Position numbers and translations under genes: made by a program. From Algoriphagus litoralis (GTDB taxonomy: Bacteria > Bacteroidota > Bacteroidia > Cytophagales > Cyclobacteriaceae), in NCBI RefSeq assembly GCF_003259255.1, contig NZ_QGOL01000006.1, positions 124,001 to 188,000 on the forward strand: 64,000 nt of DNA. The letters run 5' to 3'. Below are positions 16,226 through 24,151 of this stretch, piece by piece; the stretch's first letter is position 1; each line of letters opens with the position of its first letter. A model generated the notes under the pieces. The model saw only the letters and a list, made by a program, of their open reading frames with translations. It did not search any database and was not told the DNA's origin.

Positions 16226-18505
16226 TTAGTCTAAGGTAAACCTCAGTCCCAAAAACCCTCTGATTCCCTGATTGGGAGCAAAAACATAGGTAGGATCAAA
16301 GGTCAACGCATTGGGATTGGCGGGTGTAGAAATCACATTTCCACTTGGATCAAACTCCACTCCCCGGTCAAATGGATCAAATGCCCTAGCAATGCTATTG
16401 GCCGGAGGAGTAAAATTCAACAGGTTTTTCACCCCTCCATACACTTCCCATTTCTTGCCAAATGATTTGGTGAGCTGGATGTTTTGAATGCTCCACCAGG
16501 GAGAAAATTCAGGTCGATCATCCAATTCTCCTAGCAACGGTAATCGCATCGGACTGTAAACATTGCCCGTATAATCCAAGGTCAAACCCAGATTTTGAAA
16601 AGAATATCCAATTGTCCAGACTCCTGAAAAGCGTTCGGTAAGCAACTGACGCACCTTTTCTCCCCCCTCTTCTAAGCTCACGTCCATGAGTGTGGCTCCT
16701 GCCAAAATCTTAAATCCTGAATTCCATACCGCATCCAAATTCAAAGAAATCCCTTTGGAGACTGCGCTCCCGTCCAGATTGGCATAAATGATTTGATTTG
16801 GGTTGCTCTCATAGTCCGGCACGATTCGGTTGGTGAAATAGGTGTAGAAAACTGCACCGTCCAATCCTAAGTAATTCCCCTGATCGGTGTATAACTTTTT
16901 TACCAGATTAAGATTGGCATTCCAACTGCGCTCAGGGTTTAATTCCTCTGTAAATACCACTTCCCGAGCTCCAGTCAATGCTGCATGGTCTTCTGTGAAG
17001 ACATTTGCTACGCGAAAGCCATTACCAGCAGAGGCTCTGAATACTGTACTCTTATCCGCTGAGACCCATTTATAATTTAATCTGGGAGACAGAATGCCCC
17101 CGTGTACACTATTGTAATCGTACCGCAGGCCCGCCAAAAGACTGTGTTTGGGACTAAACCGAATCTCATCTTGCAAGAAAACTCCTGGCAGGTGGATCTC
17201 AGATGGGAAATTCCTACTTCCGCCTTCACTGGAAGTGGCTGGCGTATTGTCATCGTAATAGGTATACCGATAGGCCGATCCAAAAAGCAGATTATGCTTT
17301 CCTGCCTCCTTTATCCAGGTCAGCTGGCCAAAGGCTATCGTCTGATCGGCCAGATAAAAGGTTTCTCCATAATAGGAATCTTGTTTGTGGCCATTTGCCG
17401 AAAACTGAAAATTGATCAATTGCTGGACAGGAAGCTGGTAGGTACCGAAAGCTTCCCAGCGCTCGGTAAGGATACTTTCTCCGTAGATTTGATCTCCTCC
17501 CCGATCCGATTCGGTCCAATTCACCTGACCGCCCCAGCGATTTTCGTTTACATAGCGACCCGCTAGGGTAAAAATCCGTCCTGCCTTTCGTTGGATTTCA
17601 AATTTCTGAAAAAGTGACATTCTCTTTTGCAAAGTAAGATCTGTAAAACCATCTCCATTGTTGTCGATGGGGTTATCGTACCAAAAAACATTGATGCCAC
17701 TGAGGGAATAAACTGACTTACCGAGTTTGCTTCTCCATCCCAGATCAGCATTAACTTCTCCCCATCCACTGGCAAACGCATCTACGGAGACAGAAGGTGC
17801 AAGTTCGGGTCGCTTGGTAATCACATTGATCAGGCCACCGACAGCCTCGGAGCCATAGAGAGTTGAGGCAGGTCCTTTTACCACTTCGATCCGGTCGATC
17901 AGAGATTGTGGAATCCCCGTCAATCCATAAACCGTAGCCAAGCCGCTTACGATCGGCATCCCATCGATCAAAATCATGGTATAGGGACCTTCCAGCCCAT
18001 TGATATGGATGTCTCCCGTATTGCAGACATTGCAATTGATCTGCGGTCGGACGCCGTTCACATTTTGAAGAGATTCAAAAAGCGAAGGTGTAGGGTTGGT
18101 CTTGAAAAATGCCGCCTTGTACACCTCAACCGGCACCGGACTATCCAATCGTGAAACTTCCTGCATTGTCCCGCTGACCACGACCTCATCCAAAGAGCTG
18201 TCAAGCTGATCCAGCGTAATGCTAAGCTCCTGACCGGCAAAGGGAACTGAAATCCGTCTGGAATACGTGGAATAGCCAATGAGCGAAACTTGAAGTGTGT
18301 ATTGTCCCGGCTCCAAATTAATCAACTCAAACCTCCCAAGACTGTCTGTGATCCCTCCAATGCCCTTTTCTTTGATCAACACATTGGCAAATTCCAATGG
18401 ACCTTTGGAGTCTTGAATTGTTCCTGTCAGTTTTTGCTGCGCATACCCAGCTGAAGACAGCAGGAATAACAAGATCAAACTGGAAAATAGAAATGCGTAC
18501 TTCAT
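16226..18505 (-). CDS. TonB-dependent receptor, probably metal uptake
   Basis: A 759-residue outer-membrane receptor. From ATG 18505 there is a signal peptide (MKYAFLFSSLILLFLLSSAG), then a carboxypeptidase-regulatory-like domain (LTGTIQDSKGPLEFANVLI, about 26-110), a plug (EVVVSGTMQEVS to GGLINVITKRP, about 118-240) and a 22-strand-type barrel. The longer frame from 18598 adds 31 residues with no signal character, so I use the internal ATG. The plug holds a Cys-x-x-Cys (NCNVCNTGDI). The divergent neighbour is a DtxR/MntR-type repressor and a matching palindrome lies in the promoter, so the likely cargo is iron or manganese in complexed form. Cargo is inference. Confidence 0.92.
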   Translation of the reverse strand: MKYAFLFSSLILLFLLSSAGYAQQKLTGTIQDSKGPLEFANVLIKEKGIGGITDSLGRFELINLEPGQYTLQVSLIGYSTYSRRISVPFAGQELSITLDQLDSSLDEVVVSGTMQEVSRLDSPVPVEVYKAAFFKTNPTPSLFESLQNVNGVRPQINCNVCNTGDIHINGLEGPYTMILIDGMPIVSGLATVYGLTGIPQSLIDRIEVVKGPASTLYGSEAVGGLINVITKRPELAPSVSVDAFASGWGEVNADLGWRSKLGKSVYSLSGINVFWYDNPIDNNGDGFTDLTLQKRMSLFQKFEIQRKAGRIFTLAGRYVNENRWGGQVNWTESDRGGDQIYGESILTERWEAFGTYQLPVQQLINFQFSANGHKQDSYYGETFYLADQTIAFGQLTWIKEAGKHNLLFGSAYRYTYYDDNTPATSSEGGSRNFPSEIHLPGVFLQDEIRFSPKHSLLAGLRYDYNSVHGGILSPRLNYKWVSADKSTVFRASAGNGFRVANVFTEDHAALTGAREVVFTEELNPERSWNANLNLVKKLYTDQGNYLGLDGAVFYTYFTNRIVPDYESNPNQIIYANLDGSAVSKGISLNLDAVWNSGFKILAGATLMDVSLEEGGEKVRQLLTERFSGVWTIGYSFQNLGLTLDYTGNVYSPMRLPLLGELDDRPEFSPWWSIQNIQLTKSFGKKWEVYGGVKNLLNFTPPANSIARAFDPFDRGVEFDPSGNVISTPANPNALTFDPTYVFAPNQGIRGFLGLRFTLD

Positions 18506-18623
18506 AAGTGCTGCACTATTGCATTTACCTGAAATTTCCCAATCCGCTTTCCCATTTGTTGAAAAAATGGGTGACAAGTGTAATGAGGGGACTTTCATTT
18601 TTCGAATTATTATGTTAGAACAA

Positions 18624-18654
18624 CAAAGATAATATGTTAGACTATTCTAACAAA
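18624..18654 (-). promoter_or_regulatory. TonB receptor promoter with embedded DtxR-type operator
   Basis: On the minus strand TTTG (18654-18651), exactly 19 bases, then TATCTTTG (18631-18624) match the Bacteroidota housekeeping promoter TTTG-N19-TAnnTTTG. An 18-bp inverted repeat, TGTTAGA-N4-TCTAACA at 18635-18652, fills the spacer and touches the -33 box. A further half-site TGTTAGA lies at 18613-18619, 22 bp from the first. Binding of the adjacent DtxR-family protein here would block the receptor promoter. Confidence 0.8.
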
Positions 18655-18706
18655 TTTGTTTTTCTAATATACGTTGATCATTTTTGAACTGGATCACACT
18701 AGCAAC

Positions 18707-19366
18707 ATGGCTTCTACCACCGAAGAAAACTACCTCAAGGCCCTCTACAATCTTTCAAATTCCCAAGGAGAAGTGAATATCTCCGAGCTTGCCCAGAGTC
18801 TCGGGGTGAGCATGCCTACTGCCAACAGTATGGTAAAAAGTCTTCAGAAGACAGACTTGGTCGTCTATGAAAAATACAAGCCAGTAACCTTGACTCCCAA
18901 AGGACAAAAAGAAGCCGCCTTAATTATTCGCAAGCACCGATTGACTGAAATGTTTTTAGTGAAAAAAATGGGCTTTGGCTGGGAGGAGGTTCATGAAGTG
19001 GCTGAGCAAATTGAACATATTCACGCGCCTAAGTTTTTTGAGCGAATGGATGAAATGCTGGGCCATCCGACCATTGATCCGCATGGATCACCGATTCCTG
19101 ATAATCAGGGAAGAATGCAGGAGTTTTCCTACACCCCGCTATCCTCCTGCAAAGCTGGCCAAATCGTTCAGCTAACGGCTCTAACAAATTCCTCGACAGA
19201 ATTTTTGGAGTTTTTAAATAGCCGGAAATTGTCCCTTGGAATTGAAATGAAAATTCTCTCAAGGGAAGCGTATGATCTCAGTTTGGTAGTAAGCTATGCA
19301 GATCATCTCCAAGAAACCCTGAGTGAAAAAGTGTCAGAGCGATTGCTAGTGAGGATAATCGGGTAA
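18707..19366 (+). CDS. DtxR/MntR-family metal-dependent repressor
   Basis: A 219-residue metalloregulator. The N-terminal winged helix (TEENYLKALYNLSNSQGEVNISELAQSLGVSMPTANSMV, residues ~4-45) binds DNA; the middle domain (residues ~70-140) carries His/Glu metal ligands (RKHRLTEMFL, EVAEQIEHI) and dimerises; the last ~70 residues form an FeoA/SH3-like domain. The start is ATG 18707; the frame upstream begins with a non-ATG codon. With metal bound such proteins repress uptake genes. It is divergent from the TonB receptor, with a palindrome between them that lies inside the receptor promoter. Fe versus Mn specificity cannot be read with confidence. Confidence 0.92.
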   Translation: MASTTEENYLKALYNLSNSQGEVNISELAQSLGVSMPTANSMVKSLQKTDLVVYEKYKPVTLTPKGQKEAALIIRKHRLTEMFLVKKMGFGWEEVHEVAEQIEHIHAPKFFERMDEMLGHPTIDPHGSPIPDNQGRMQEFSYTPLSSCKAGQIVQLTALTNSSTEFLEFLNSRKLSLGIEMKILSREAYDLSLVVSYADHLQETLSEKVSERLLVRIIG

Positions 19367-19649
19367 ATAGTAGGTTTAATCTATACCTTGTAGATATTTA
19401 ACCGATAAGATTTTTATTGCCTATCCGCTTTATTACCAGTAATCAAATTTATTTAATCCCACCCCGACCTCGCGCGGTGCCAGATATTAATTCTATTTTG
19501 GGGAAGAGGGAAAATGTGGCAGCGTAGCATTTCCCCTATTTTCCAATTCGTGTCAAACTCGGTAGCCGAGCCCGTAAACTGAGCTGGCCGAAATGTCGAA
19601 ACCATTTTGAAATACTAGTACCACTCTGGAAAATCAGAAAAATCAAACC
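19367..19649. other. Intergenic region with a GC-rich structured patch
   Basis: No ORF is convincing. From about 19460 to 19600 the base composition jumps to GC-rich, with small inverted repeats (GGGAAAATG...CATTTCCC around 19506-19534, CTCGG-TAG-CCGAG near 19560) in otherwise AT-rich surroundings. It does not match a structured RNA I know. It marks the left border of the protease/partner islet. Confidence 0.4.
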
Positions 19650-20003
19650 TTAGGAACTGAAAGCATTTTTTGGAAAAGTGCTCAGATAATATTCCAAATA
19701 GTTGAGATCAAGTGATACAAACCCCTGACCTACAGTAGTTTCATTTTCTATCTCTTTGACAATATCTTCTTTGGTGTACGTTTCCCCGTTTAACGTGGAA
19801 ACCATCATCTCTTCTCTAGCGGATTGGTAGCGCTTGATGGCTAATATTTTTCGAGCGTCCTTTTCCAATCGCGAAAAAGGATAGATTTTCTGCTCTCCAC
19901 TTGCCACCTTGTCGTAATAAATAAATTCACCTGATTGGGGATTATAGCTTAGCGGTTTTGCTTTAGCTTCTATAGCGATAGGTGGGAGTAGTATCTTTTC
20001 CAT
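19650..20003 (-). CDS. Small protein resembling the N-terminal domain of the adjacent protease
   Basis: I do not recognise a family for this 117-residue protein. It has no signal peptide or membrane segment. Its layout tracks the first ~115 residues of the neighbouring protease: YYDKVASGE against MYAKEVLSGK, YTKEDIVKEIENETTVGQ against YSKAEIISHIERQTSFGK, and LDLNYLEYYLS against AEVKYAEYMLN, in the same order and spacing. Both begin M-x-x-I-x-L. The two therefore appear homologous over this domain. It lies 60 bp downstream of the protease on the same strand, behind a hairpin. It could be a substrate, inhibitor or regulatory subunit of the protease; which is not decidable here. Confidence 0.65.
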   Translation of the reverse strand: MEKILLPPIAIEAKAKPLSYNPQSGEFIYYDKVASGEQKIYPFSRLEKDARKILAIKRYQSAREEMMVSTLNGETYTKEDIVKEIENETTVGQGFVSLDLNYLEYYLSTFPKNAFSS

Positions 20004-20016
20004 AGCATTAAAGTTA

Positions 20017-20053
20017 AAAAAATAGCAGTTGTCTATCTACGTAAACAACTGCT
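20017..20053 (-). terminator. Hairpin between protease and partner genes
   Basis: A perfect 9-bp stem (20024-20032 AGCAGTTGT with 20045-20053 ACAACTGCT, 12-base loop). On the minus strand it is followed by ATTTTTTT, so it looks like an intrinsic terminator or attenuator between the upstream protease gene and the downstream small gene. Confidence 0.7.
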
Positions 20054-20063
20054 ATATACTTTA

Positions 20064-21176
20064 CTAAAAACGTCTCATCGCGTAGTCAGCCAAGGTCATA
20101 TTGTAGAAAAGATATGGTTGAATCTTGGCGGTTTTGCTGCCCCAAGCACTTCCCGACATAGCAGAGCGCATTAAGTCACGGTTTTGCATGAGCAATGCGG
20201 CCGTAGTCGTACCTGGAACCATGGCCATTCCTATCATAAACTGAGCAACTGTATCTGCTACAGCCTGCTGCACTGACCTTCCCAGAGCCATACTAATGTC
20301 ATATTGGGAATCAGCTTTCCAAAAGAGTGTCGAATTTGACCAAGTAAATGTGAAGTTTTCATTATATCCCATAAAGGATACTGCTCCTTTGGTCACTGTA
20401 TTTGGTCCCAAATCTCTTCCCGTTCTACAGCTCAAAAGGTGAATAGAGCTATGGTTAACTTCATCTGAATCAAACGAACCCACCCGAATCAAACTGGAAT
20501 TACTATGGCCGGTATAATTATCATAATTGCCATGCCCAATCCCACTGATGTACACCACTCGCGATTCTTTTGCTCTATCTGCAAAATTTGTTCGATTGTT
20601 ATTCACACCAGTCAATTTTATCACTTCAAATCCCCGATTCTCAAAAACGGGATGCACATTGTTAATTCTATAGTTCGCTGCTTCTAGGGTGACATTGTCC
20701 GTCGTATTTTCACAGAAAAGAACCTTATTAGAAAAAAGAACCCATTTATTCTTAGGGATTATTTTCCACTCCGTTGGTAGTGTGGGCAAAGCTTCTGCTT
20801 TTGGCATCACGAATGGCCTGGATGCTGTAGAAATTTTACCCAACATCTGGTTAAGCATGTATTCGGCATACTTTACCTCAGCGTCAGCAATCTGCTTCCC
20901 AAAAGATGTTTGTCTTTCTATATGGGATATGATTTCGGCTTTGCTGTAAACTCCTGCATTGATCACCCCTATTTTCAAGTCCGGCTCCAGCTTTATCCGT
21001 TGAATTGCCATCTTGGCCTTGTTGTCTAAAGAGGTAAGATCAAGTCCGAACTTTGGAGGAATTTTTCCAGACAAAACCTCCTTCGCGTACATTAGTGATC
21101 CATCTCCACGTACTCCAATTGCTTTTTCTGCTGCAAACTCAGGTAAGGAGAGTTTGCCAAGTTTAATTGTTTTCAT
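20064..21176 (-). CDS. Caspase/CHAT-like cysteine protease with novel N-terminal domain
   Basis: The 370-residue protein appears to have two parts. Residues ~1-115 form a helical domain shared with the small protein encoded next to it. Residues ~140-280 have the order expected of a caspase-fold (clan CD: caspase, gingipain, CHAT) protease: beta-strand then His in YISGIGHG (His215), followed 35 residues later by a strand ending in Cys in SIHLLSCRTG (Cys250) and a GxVSFMGYNE strand. The C-terminal ~90 residues contain a Gly/Ala-rich hydrophobic stretch (VAQFMIGMAMVPGTTTAALL) and YAMRRF at the end. No signal peptide is seen, so it is probably cytoplasmic. The call rests on motif order; no close family is recognised. 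Confidence 0.65.
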   Translation of the reverse strand: MKTIKLGKLSLPEFAAEKAIGVRGDGSLMYAKEVLSGKIPPKFGLDLTSLDNKAKMAIQRIKLEPDLKIGVINAGVYSKAEIISHIERQTSFGKQIADAEVKYAEYMLNQMLGKISTASRPFVMPKAEALPTLPTEWKIIPKNKWVLFSNKVLFCENTTDNVTLEAANYRINNVHPVFENRGFEVIKLTGVNNNRTNFADRAKESRVVYISGIGHGNYDNYTGHSNSSLIRVGSFDSDEVNHSSIHLLSCRTGRDLGPNTVTKGAVSFMGYNENFTFTWSNSTLFWKADSQYDISMALGRSVQQAVADTVAQFMIGMAMVPGTTTAALLMQNRDLMRSAMSGSAWGSKTAKIQPYLFYNMTLADYAMRRF

Positions 21177-21584
21177 TTGGTATTGATGTAAAACTTTTTG
21201 CCTACTATTAGCGGTTTCGGCTATCCGTTCCTAAATAGATTTCGTCATCGTATTTAGTTAAAAATTAATTAGTTACGAAAAAATCATTTTCCATAAACAG
21301 GAATAAATTTAGAAAAATCCCAAATTTTCAATTTTCAATTTTTATGATTTTCATAAATATGTTTTGCGAAAATCAATAATTAAAATTTACTCACTTTGCC
21401 ATTCTAACCCTCGAAAACCTATCCGAATTGAAACATGGCAGATATGTTGAATGGGTCTGCTGAGTAAAGCAAAAAGGTTGAATTGGGTATATGGACTTAA
21501 TTAATACCTTTTAGCAGTTGAGTTTTGAGGAGACTCTGGCTTTTAACCAACTCTTGGCTGCTTTTTTGCGCCCTCTTTTTACCT
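21177..21584. other. AT-rich divergent intergenic region
   Basis: About 400 bases between the leftward protease gene and the rightward YihY-type gene. The part 21240-21400 is extremely AT-rich with runs such as TTTTCAATTTTCAATTTTTATG. It presumably holds both promoters, but no full TTTG-N19-TAnnTTTG match was found. No gene is seen. Confidence 0.5.
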
Positions 21585-22535
21585 ATGAAATTAACCGAAC
21601 CAGAATTTAAACTCGCTCACCTACCCTCCCTATTAAAGGACACTTTTAAACTTTGGAATAAAAATAATCCCTGGCGGCTTGGTGCTGTGGTAGCATACTA
21701 TGCAGTACTTTCTCTGCCCGGACTATTGATTATCGTAGTCAACTCTGTTGGAGCTATTTGGGGGCAGGAGATCGTCCAAGGTCAAATCACCCAACAAATC
21801 GCAGATGCGATAGGACAGAATGCCGCTGATTCTATTGTGACCATCATCGAAAATTCCCAAAAGGAAGATCAAACCTTCTTGTCCACAATCCTGGGGGTGG
21901 TGATTTTGGTTTTTGGTGCTACGGGGGTTTTCTATCAGCTACAGATCTCCATGAATGAAATCTGGAGCGTCAAAGTAGACCCCGATGCAGGTATCTGGAA
22001 ACTGGTCAAGGATCGAGCAATCAGCTTGGCTTTCGTCATGGTAATTGCCTTTCTGTTGATTATTAGCTTTGTCATTTCAGCCGCTTTGACTTACCTAAGT
22101 GACTTTCTCTCCTCCCTTTGGGAACCGCAATACATCTCTTATGCAAAAATCCTTCAATTTGGCCTTTCCACCCTAGTTTTGGGATTTCTCTTTGTGCTCA
22201 TCTTCCGCTTTATGCCTGATATGCGGATCAAGTGGCGCTCAGTTTGGCTAGGCGGCTTCCTGACTGGATTTCTGTTCAATCTGGGTGAGATCCTCCTGAA
22301 TTATTATTTCAGCCTAGCCAGTCCTGATTCCACGTATGGTGCTGCTGGTTCGGTGGTGTTGATTTTACTTTGGGTGTCCTATTCCTGTCTGATTCTGTTT
22401 TTTGGAGCGGCATTTACCCGGGTCTATGCAGAGCGGTATGAAGAAAATGTCCTCCCAACTACCAATGCCATCAGAGTAGAACTGAATGAAGTGATCATCG
22501 AAAAAGGAAGTGACACCCCCGAAGAAATAGAATAA
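21585..22535 (+). CDS. YihY/BrkB-family inner membrane protein
   Basis: The 316-residue protein belongs to the YihY/virulence factor BrkB family (formerly and wrongly called RNase BN). It starts LPSLLKDTFKLWNKNNPWRLGAVVAYYAVLSLPGLL and has about six hydrophobic helices, with family features DRAISLAFVMV, FRFMPDMRIKWRSVWLGG and a last block GAAGSVVLILLWVSYSCLILFFGAAFTRVYAERY. ATG 21585 is chosen over the longer frame, whose 20 extra residues begin without an ATG. The role of this family is unsettled (envelope transport has been suggested). It stands alone, convergent with the FAD oxidoreductase. Confidence 0.9.
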   Translation: MKLTEPEFKLAHLPSLLKDTFKLWNKNNPWRLGAVVAYYAVLSLPGLLIIVVNSVGAIWGQEIVQGQITQQIADAIGQNAADSIVTIIENSQKEDQTFLSTILGVVILVFGATGVFYQLQISMNEIWSVKVDPDAGIWKLVKDRAISLAFVMVIAFLLIISFVISAALTYLSDFLSSLWEPQYISYAKILQFGLSTLVLGFLFVLIFRFMPDMRIKWRSVWLGGFLTGFLFNLGEILLNYYFSLASPDSTYGAAGSVVLILLWVSYSCLILFFGAAFTRVYAERYEENVLPTTNAIRVELNEVIIEKGSDTPEEIE

Positions 22536-22648
22536 ATTGACTTGAACTTAGGATCGTCCACCCCGTGGACCCTAGTACATCTTCGGTTTTAGAAATCAGC
22601 TTTCCATGGATAGTGCCAAGAGCACATTTTGCCTATAATCACAAGTCC

Positions 22649-23851
22649 TCAGCGGCCGAATCGATAAAATTTCGCCAATGGATGGGGTTTTCCTTGGAGC
22701 ATATTGACTACCAGCTCCATTCCCTGCACGGAAAATGTAATGCCATTCCCTCCGAAACCGAGTACAAACAGCATATTGTCAAACTCTGGACTTGCTCCGA
22801 TGTAAGGTAGACCATCCTTGGTCGTACCAAAAGTACCTGCCCAACTGAAATCCTCTATAAACTCAATCTCCGGCAGGATTTTCTCCAGCTTTTTGATCAG
22901 GATATCCGATTTTCTTTCTTTGATCCGTTGCTGAAAAAGCGGAATGTTAAACGCAGAATCTTCTCCTCCTATCAGAAATCTTCCATCATCTGTAGTTCGC
23001 ATATAGAGGTAGGGATTCGCGGTATTCCAAAAAATCGTTCGCTTGACCTGCTCATTTACCAGAATGCCCTGTTCGCTCACTGTAGCGTAGGTGTAAAACA
23101 GATCAGCTACTTTTTCCTTCAGCATCTTGGTGCTTTCAAACCCTGTGCAACAGATTATTTTCTCCGCCTGAATGGTATTCCCAGTGGACAGCAGCACGCT
23201 TGGCTGTGGCGTGGTGGTGACGATTTGGTCAATTTCAGTCTGGTCATACACGGTCATGCCCCGCTTCACATTGTATTGGATCAGCTCATGGGCCAACTTG
23301 TATGCATCCACACTTGCAGCTACCTCAGACAGAATCGCGCCATGACTAATCATTCCATAGCGTGCTGTCACTTCCGAGGCACTCAACCACTTCACGCCCA
23401 GCTCATGTTTTTCCCTAAGTTTAAATTCTTTCCTCAGCCAGGTCGATGCCTTTTTACTGTGAGCCAGGTAGAGACTCTCTTTCATTTCAAAGCCGCAGTC
23501 CAACTGAAGAGAATCCACGAGTTGCTTCAGATTAAAAATAGCCTGCACTCCCGCCCTATAGCAAGTGGCCGCTGACTCCTCTCCGATCATTTCACTCAAT
23601 TCATAGAGCGGGACGTCAATTTCATATTGGAGCATACTAGTCGTGGCACTGCTGCTTCCCATGGCAATATCTCTCCGGTCAATGAGGGTGACCTGATAGC
23701 CGGACTCCATAAGTGCATGACTGGTCAAGGCACCTGTGATGCCTCCACCAATGACCAAAATCTCAGTCTTTAGGTCCTCCTGAAGCGAAGGATAGCTGTA
23801 CAAAATGCCGTTTTTTACAAGCCAAAAGGATTCAAAAGTTCTTAATCTCAT
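22649..23851 (-). CDS. FAD-dependent oxidoreductase (DAO family)
   Basis: A 400-residue D-amino acid oxidase/glycine oxidase-type flavoenzyme. The dinucleotide-binding fold is ILVIGGGITGALTSHAL at about residues 30-46, ending in the Asp of TLIDRRDIAMGSSSATTSM that contacts FAD ribose. The C-terminal FAD motif reads WAGTFGTTKDGLPYIGAS, followed by FVLGFGGNGITFSVQG. It oxidises a primary or secondary amine with reduction of FAD; the substrate is unknown. The family includes DadA and the gamma-glutamylputrescine oxidase PuuB. It is alone between convergent and divergent neighbours and likely cytoplasmic. Confidence 0.87.
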   Translation of the reverse strand: MRLRTFESFWLVKNGILYSYPSLQEDLKTEILVIGGGITGALTSHALMESGYQVTLIDRRDIAMGSSSATTSMLQYEIDVPLYELSEMIGEESAATCYRAGVQAIFNLKQLVDSLQLDCGFEMKESLYLAHSKKASTWLRKEFKLREKHELGVKWLSASEVTARYGMISHGAILSEVAASVDAYKLAHELIQYNVKRGMTVYDQTEIDQIVTTTPQPSVLLSTGNTIQAEKIICCTGFESTKMLKEKVADLFYTYATVSEQGILVNEQVKRTIFWNTANPYLYMRTTDDGRFLIGGEDSAFNIPLFQQRIKERKSDILIKKLEKILPEIEFIEDFSWAGTFGTTKDGLPYIGASPEFDNMLFVLGFGGNGITFSVQGMELVVNMLQGKPHPLAKFYRFGR

Positions 23852-24151
23852 ACTTGCGATTCTGGAAATGTAGGTTCGATTTCAAAAAGCGATCCAAATC
23901 TCAGGGATTCTTTTCCTGACTTTGGCTTTTAAAACTCAACAAAATTCAAATGAAAATACCTCAGCTAGTTACTCTCCTATGTCTGAGGCTTGGTGATGCA
24001 TAGGTAGTCAAAATACACGGAAATTGACTAGCCGAATAGCGAAAATCAAGCTTCAGAATAGGCTCTTCAGACAAAAATAGGTTTTGAGGAACCATGCACT
24101 TTCCCGGTTTTGATCTTGGAAGCGAAAACCATAAACCAGGCTTAGACCCAA
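23852..24151. other. Intergenic region, no gene seen
   Basis: 300 bases between two leftward genes. No ORF of note, no intrinsic terminator with a U-tract and no convincing promoter were found. Confidence 0.5.

Noticed and set aside
22556..22570. Hairpin GTCCAC-CCC-GTGGAC after the YihY-type gene
   Set aside because: Only a 6-bp stem and no T-run on either strand, so not supported as an intrinsic terminator.
22928..23575. 215-codon ORF opposite the FAD oxidoreductase gene
   Set aside because: Shadow of a conserved flavoenzyme gene; Cys/His-rich composition is an artefact of the reverse frame.
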